Shown here in pieces: positions 7,101-8,864 of a DNA stretch of 8,864 nucleotides. The position numbers and the translations under genes were made by a program. The notes beneath the pieces were generated by a model. The model did not search any database. It was not told the origin of the DNA and worked only from the letters and a program-made list of their open reading frames with translations. Source of the stretch: JAUVYV01 sp964585535 (lineage in GTDB: Bacteria > Planctomycetota > Phycisphaerae > Sedimentisphaerales > Anaerobacaceae); the NCBI GenBank assembly GCA_964585535.1, contig CAZPDW010000091.1, forward strand, positions 1-8,864, given 5' to 3'. Position 1 is the stretch's first letter, and each line of letters begins with the position of its first letter.

Positions 7101-8186
7101 ATCCACATCCTTAATGCCGACCCAATCGCAAAACAGTACATGGACATCGTCGCCGTACACAACTACGATTCCGACGGAATCAATGTCGGCGGACCTGGCG
7201 CTGCCGGCTGGGCTAATATCTGGAGCTGGGCGCAGGAAGAGCCGGCAAAACCAACCTGGATGACCGAAACTTCCGGACACGCAAATAACTGGAATGGGGC
7301 ATTGACCTTAGCCGGCAACATCTACAACGCCCTCTACTACGGTAATGCCAGCGCCTGGGTATTCTGGTCATTTGCCGTTTCCTCAGGCAGCGACGTTTTC
7401 GGGCTTATCGTCAACAACGAGCCAACCTCCCGATACTATGTCTCGAAGCAATACTATAAGTACGTCAGACCCGATGCAGTCAGAGTCTCTGCCGTTTCAG
7501 CTCATTCCGATATCCTCGCTCTCGCATTCCACCACGAAACCGACGGCAAAGTCACTGTTGTCCTGACGAACCGCGGCTCCATTCCGGGCATCGTCAATGT
7601 CACCGGAGCCGACCTGCCACTAACCTATGAATCATATACAACTTCCGAATACCGAAATTTCGAGCAGGGCCCTGATGCGGTAGATGGCCTGGTTCTCATA
7701 CCTCCCAGCAGTCTGACAACCCTCTATGGCAGCACTCCGCCGCCCGCAAAGGCAACCTCGCCGAATCCCGCAAACGCCTCTAAGGACATAACCACAACAC
7801 CAACACTGGTATGGTCCGCCGGTTACGGCGCCGACTCGCACGACGTTTACTTCGGCACAAATCCCGTGCCGACGTTCATCGATAATCGTACCTCGGCAAG
7901 CTACAACCCCGGCTCGCTCGCAAATGATACTACCTACTACTGGCGAATAGACGAAAAGAACGTCGGCGGAACCACGACGGGTGACCCCTGGAGATTTAGA
8001 ACTCAAGCCGTCGGCCCTGTCGAGGGCTATGACTTTGCAGACTTCTCCGATTTCGCTGCCCAGTGGGCCCGGAGCGATTGCGATGCCGGCAATGGTTACT
8101 GTAACGGCGCCGACCGCGACGAAAATGGTTTCGTCGATTTGCTCGATGTAACTATGTGGACGCAGCAGTGGCTGCTCGGATTCTAA
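4188..8186 (+). CDS. Secreted multimodular GH30-family glycoside hydrolase with dockerin-like tail
   Basis: The product is a 1332-residue exported polysaccharide hydrolase. ATG4188 is preferred over the in-frame TTG at 4161: GGAAAGGG lies seven bases upstream and a clean signal peptide follows (1-22, cut after 'SSVLA'). Module order is: a carbohydrate-binding-like beta-sandwich A (about 23-172); three Ig/cadherin-like repeats (173-275, 276-385, 386-498) with recurring 'SSDTNLIPxP...YTPxxxQTGTAxIT'; beta-sandwich B, homologous to A (500-655); a fourth repeat (about 660-765); the GH30 domain (768-1182); fibronectin type III (about 1187-1275); and a dockerin-like tail (1279-1332). GH30 marks are 'DGFGAF' (782-787), 'SPPAWMK' (862-868), acid/base Glu919 in 'SLQNEPQ', nucleophile Glu1027 in 'WMTETSG' and 'WVFWSF' (1057-1062). 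The family retains beta-linkages and includes xylanases and glucanases; a xylan-type substrate is plausible but unproven. The tail has one canonical calcium loop, D1309-R-D-E-N-G-F-V-D1317-L-L-D1320. Confidence 0.93.
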   Translation: MKSLCKLILVAVMIIQGSSVLAGTGLVEDFNDNTLTRWTGSGYYQLTEANQELKVVVNKRNNSWASFYWSFAVDMVDMSENPYVTVKVKSDVDMNFDFSVWDNYSHYAYPVIGEWQGAEIVASDDYQTYCFNFTGVPDVNLANIFRLNFVCNPGSPVAEGTVYIDDIRLGSAAVLTPTITNVATQQHVINAGPRTIPFRGVSDGTGGTNPITITAVSSDTNLIPNPVVTYTSPDSTGYFVYTPVADQFGTATITANVAAVGTDANAVMTFDVEIEKNFAPRIAAIDNQNAKAGRHHSLELTDIDDGNPNARQSITVTAQSSNPALIPDPNVEYNSDDFTAILTYTPTLGQTGLAAITVTVQDDGGTAAGGVDTTQVVFDVNVYELLNNPPTIYEVGDVSVLQDNGEQIVVLTGISDGDDDANQTVSILAASSDTNLIPTPAIVYTSPDQTGELKFTPAAGQTGTASITLTVSDDGGLPNNNGNESIETSLDIQVRVRPITGFEDDFEDGIIDPTWLETGEGAHTCTEEGGALKIVVDKVPTGNKWAGLWYAIPDELDINENPYISITMKTDNPTNMLIFLWDYQDHYNTAGTVTHSVGTNYVEYYFDFTGKTLQGDGQEVDISRLKALLFNFDPGGLPLYQGTFWFEDLRVGDLAHVPFVMPVCTIDPAADCAVAENSPEQNVYLTGITDGNDGTNPVGLNIQSSNTSLIPTPQAGTVVNGCATLTYTPNPDTTGSSTITVTASADGSNNKQIAFDIDVVTVDVGSAVNVSLDLTTTYQTIDGFGAFLGWGPDLLIPHVIDIGMSMPRFGIIGTELEHSNDNSDPNIIDFDNINYSALNMSFMKHLKEQAGCVDKIILTYWSPPAWMKKNKCLSADSWATDNVLLPHFYEEYAEDVIALIKAVKKETGFDVYALSLQNEPQFNEPYDSCVILWNQYAEMVRVIGPILEAEGITTKLFFPEALLAQGGIDDYIHILNADPIAKQYMDIVAVHNYDSDGINVGGPGAAGWANIWSWAQEEPAKPTWMTETSGHANNWNGALTLAGNIYNALYYGNASAWVFWSFAVSSGSDVFGLIVNNEPTSRYYVSKQYYKYVRPDAVRVSAVSAHSDILALAFHHETDGKVTVVLTNRGSIPGIVNVTGADLPLTYESYTTSEYRNFEQGPDAVDGLVLIPPSSLTTLYGSTPPPAKATSPNPANASKDITTTPTLVWSAGYGADSHDVYFGTNPVPTFIDNRTSASYNPGSLANDTTYYWRIDEKNVGGTTTGDPWRFRTQAVGPVEGYDFADFSDFAAQWARSDCDAGNGYCNGADRDENGFVDLLDVTMWTQQWLLGF

Positions 8187-8192
8187 AAATAT

Positions 8193-8265
8193 AAAAAGCC
8201 GCTCCCGGGTTAAACGCCTATACGAATAACTATTGGCGATAGCTTGTCATCGCGAGCGGCTTTTT
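8193..8265 (+). terminator. Terminator-like inverted repeat after the GH30 gene
   Basis: AAAAAGCCGCTC (8193-8204) and GAGCGGCTTTTT (8254-8265) are perfect 12-bp inverted repeats that begin seven bases after the stop codon and end in T5. The A5 on the left arm makes it readable in both directions. The 49-base loop is unusually long, but contains CCCGGG (8204-8209) and a CGCC/GGCG pair (8215-8218, 8235-8238) that could compact it. The right arm overlaps TGTCATCGCGAG, a partial copy of the start of the next repeat. Confidence 0.7.
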
Positions 8266-8316
8266 GTCATTGCGAAGGAGCTTGCCCCCGTAGGGGCGAA
8301 GCAACTGCGGCAATCT
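8266..8316 (+). repeat. Palindromic dispersed repeat (REP/MITE-like)
   Basis: The unit opens GTCATTGCGAAGGAGC and closes GGCGAAGCAACTGCGGCAATCT. Its ends ATTGC (8269-8273) and GCAAT (8310-8314) are complementary, and the middle GCCCC-CGTA-GGGGC is a tight hairpin. From general knowledge, strings of the type 'GTCATTGCGAGGAGCGAAG...GAAGCAATCT' recur in intergenic spaces of many bacterial genomes. Within this window a decayed inverted copy lies at 3787-3820, and a partial direct copy of the first 12 bases lies at 8245-8256. Confidence 0.65.
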
Positions 8317-8381
8317 ACACCGTCGGTAGTGGGTCAGTACGAATTTTTTTGAAAAAACTTGGGATGCAATAGCAAATAAAC

Positions 8382-8408
8382 AAGGGAGCGCCCTGAAGAC
8401 GTCCCCTT
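8382..8408 (-). terminator. Terminator-like hairpin of the minus-strand micropeptide gene
   Basis: Read on the minus strand, AAGGGGACG (8408-8400) pairs with CGCTCCCTT (8390-8382). There are eight pairs including one G-T, and one A-C mismatch, around a 9-nt loop. The T-rich tail GTTTATTTG follows (8381-8373). It lies 13 bases past the peptide's stop codon, where an intrinsic terminator would be expected. The tail is interrupted by a G and an A, so efficiency may be modest. Confidence 0.5.
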
Positions 8409-8421
8409 TCTCCGTAGTTGC

Positions 8422-8484
8422 TTACTTCGATAGCACTATTTTAAGCACTATCAGAAGTCCTACGAAAAGGATTAAAGAATCCAT
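8422..8484 (-). CDS. 20-residue hydrophobic membrane micropeptide
   Basis: On the minus strand ATG (8484-8482) starts a 20-codon ORF ending TAA (8424-8422): MDSLILFVGLLIVLKIVLSK. Nearly all of it is one hydrophobic helix ('LILFVGLLIVL'), with a short charged start and Lys residues near the end, long enough to span a membrane once. GGAAAGGA (8498-8491) is a strong Shine-Dalgarno six bases upstream. A promoter (8563-8536) and a terminator-like hairpin (8408-8382) frame it, giving a predicted transcript of roughly 160 nt. Peptides of this size and character include type I toxin-antitoxin toxins (such as the Ibs family) and small subunits of membrane complexes. I recognise no specific family. The peptide contains an internal IVL-K-IVL repeat from duplicated DNA. 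An overlapping ATG at 8491 gives a less convincing 16-residue frame. Expression is inferred from the signals alone. Confidence 0.5.
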   Translation of the reverse strand: MDSLILFVGLLIVLKIVLSK

Positions 8485-8549
8485 TGGTCATCCTTTCCGG
8501 AGACAATCATGGCTGCCACTCCAACTACAGTAGCTATTATAGTGCTATC
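8429..8549. repeat. 11-bp perfect inverted repeat plus extra copy
   Basis: GATAGCACTAT (8429-8439) and ATAGTGCTATC (8539-8549) are perfect inverted repeats. The core AGCACTAT occurs a third time at 8444-8451, 12 bases after the first. Two copies lie in the end of the micropeptide coding sequence. The third overlaps the -10 and spacer of its promoter. They could be sites for a regulator, ends of a very small element, or coincidence. Confidence 0.5.
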
Positions 8550-8563
8550 TTGTTCTTTGACAA
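8536..8563 (-). promoter_or_regulatory. Sigma70-type promoter for the micropeptide
   Basis: Read on the minus strand, TTGTCA (8563-8558), a 16-base spacer and a perfect TATAAT (8541-8536) form a good housekeeping promoter. Initiation would be near 8529, leaving a leader of about 45 nt before the peptide ATG. The inverted-repeat copy ATAGTGCTATC covers the spacer and part of the -10, where a bound protein would block it. Confidence 0.6.
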
Positions 8564-8595
8564 GTAAAGACGGTCGCTAAAAAGCGAATTTTAGG

Positions 8596-8624
8596 TTGAC
8601 ACCCCTATTCGGCCGATGTATAAT
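8596..8624 (+). promoter_or_regulatory. Exact-consensus sigma70 promoter
   Basis: TTGACA (8596-8601), a 17-base spacer and TATAAT (8619-8624) match the consensus at all twelve bases with ideal spacing. Transcription would start near 8631 and run about 85 nt to the transposase-like ATG at 8717. That leader includes a small AGCAT-CTAA-ATGCT hairpin (8651-8664). The promoter is divergent from the micropeptide promoter, with 32 bases between their -35 boxes. Confidence 0.8.
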
Positions 8625-8716
8625 ACCAATTCCGAATAATTAATGCGCTGAGCATCTAAATGCTGATATAGTTCATAGTAGTCATATAACAATAATCTTT
8701 AAGCATGGAGGCTATT

Positions 8717-8864
8717 ATGAATGTTGAATCCCACCACACAACAAAAGAACTTCAAACGCTCTACCGCACAGAAAAAAATGCAAGGCTTGCTCAAAGACTA
8801 CATGGAGTATATCTGGCAAGCAAAGGATTGACCTGTCTTCAAATTATAGCCGTTACGGGAGCTG
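8717..8864 (+). CDS. N-terminus of helix-turn-helix, IS630-type transposase-like protein (cut by window end)
   Basis: ATG8717 has GGAGG (8707-8711) five bases upstream and opens a frame that runs off the window after 49 codons. The start reads 'MNVESHHTTKELQTLYRTEK' followed by 'LAQRLHGVYLASKGLT' and 'LQIIAVTGA'. The pattern of an ELxxLYRxEK helix, an xRLxxVYLAxKGLTxxQIAxxTGx segment and the beginning of a recognition helix is that of the N-terminal helix-turn-helix of IS630/Tc1-type transposases and related orphan proteins. The catalytic DDE domain would lie beyond the window and is not seen, so whether the gene is intact is unknown. The terminal inverted repeats of an element cannot be located without the other end. 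Expression probably comes from the consensus promoter at 8596-8624. Confidence 0.7.
   Translation, partial: MNVESHHTTKELQTLYRTEKNARLAQRLHGVYLASKGLTCLQIIAVTGA

Noticed and set aside
6642..7280. 212-codon minus-strand open frame within the GH30 domain
   Set aside because: It is the antisense of a catalytic domain with intact motifs and has no domain signature of its own.
8449..8491. Alternative minus-strand ORF from the ATG at 8491 (MTNGFFNPF...)
   Set aside because: Its ATG abuts the GGAAAGGA with no spacing and the product is not membrane-like. The ATG at 8484 has correct 6-nt spacing.

Overview
The window most resembles a member of the phylum Planctomycetota, probably class Phycisphaerae. 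This is an inference from gene style, with no rRNA or other taxonomic marker present. The main clue is the very large exported glycoside hydrolase: it has Ig/cadherin-like repeats, a fibronectin type III module ('HDVYFGT...YYWRID') and a dockerin-like tail ending in 'QWLLGF', a combination common in polysaccharide-degrading Phycisphaerae. A short exported Cys/Pro-rich protein fits too. All large genes are on the + strand.

Layout. 1-201: the C-terminal end of a tetratricopeptide-repeat protein. 198-461: a small exported Cys/Pro-rich ORF overlapping it by ATGA, which looks truncated. 462-1226: about 765 bases with no convincing gene, holding a weak small ORF and some base-paired motifs. 1227-3735: an rny-ymdB pair, encoding RNase Y (membrane-anchored endoribonuclease) and a YmdB-like metallophosphoesterase, a gene order conserved in many bacteria. 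3736-4187: a long leader or intergenic region with a degenerate dispersed repeat, a possible weak promoter, an inverted repeat and a possible micro-ORF. 4188-8186: a 1332-residue secreted modular GH30-family glycoside hydrolase. 8193-8265: its terminator-like hairpin. 8266-8316: a palindromic dispersed repeat whose inverted degenerate copy lies downstream of ymdB.

The last 550 bases are the most unusual part. On the minus strand they hold what looks like a complete miniature transcription unit of about 160 nt. It has a -35/-10 promoter (8563-8536), a Shine-Dalgarno, a 20-residue very hydrophobic peptide (8484-8422) and a terminator-like hairpin (8408-8382). Back to back with it on the + strand is an exact-consensus sigma70 promoter (TTGACA-17-TATAAT, 8596-8624). 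That promoter reads into the N-terminus of a helix-turn-helix protein resembling an IS630-type transposase, cut off by the window edge.

The genes form three independent themes: RNA decay and signalling at the membrane (rny-ymdB), extracellular polysaccharide degradation (GH30), and a mobile-element margin carrying a possible toxin-like or regulatory micropeptide.
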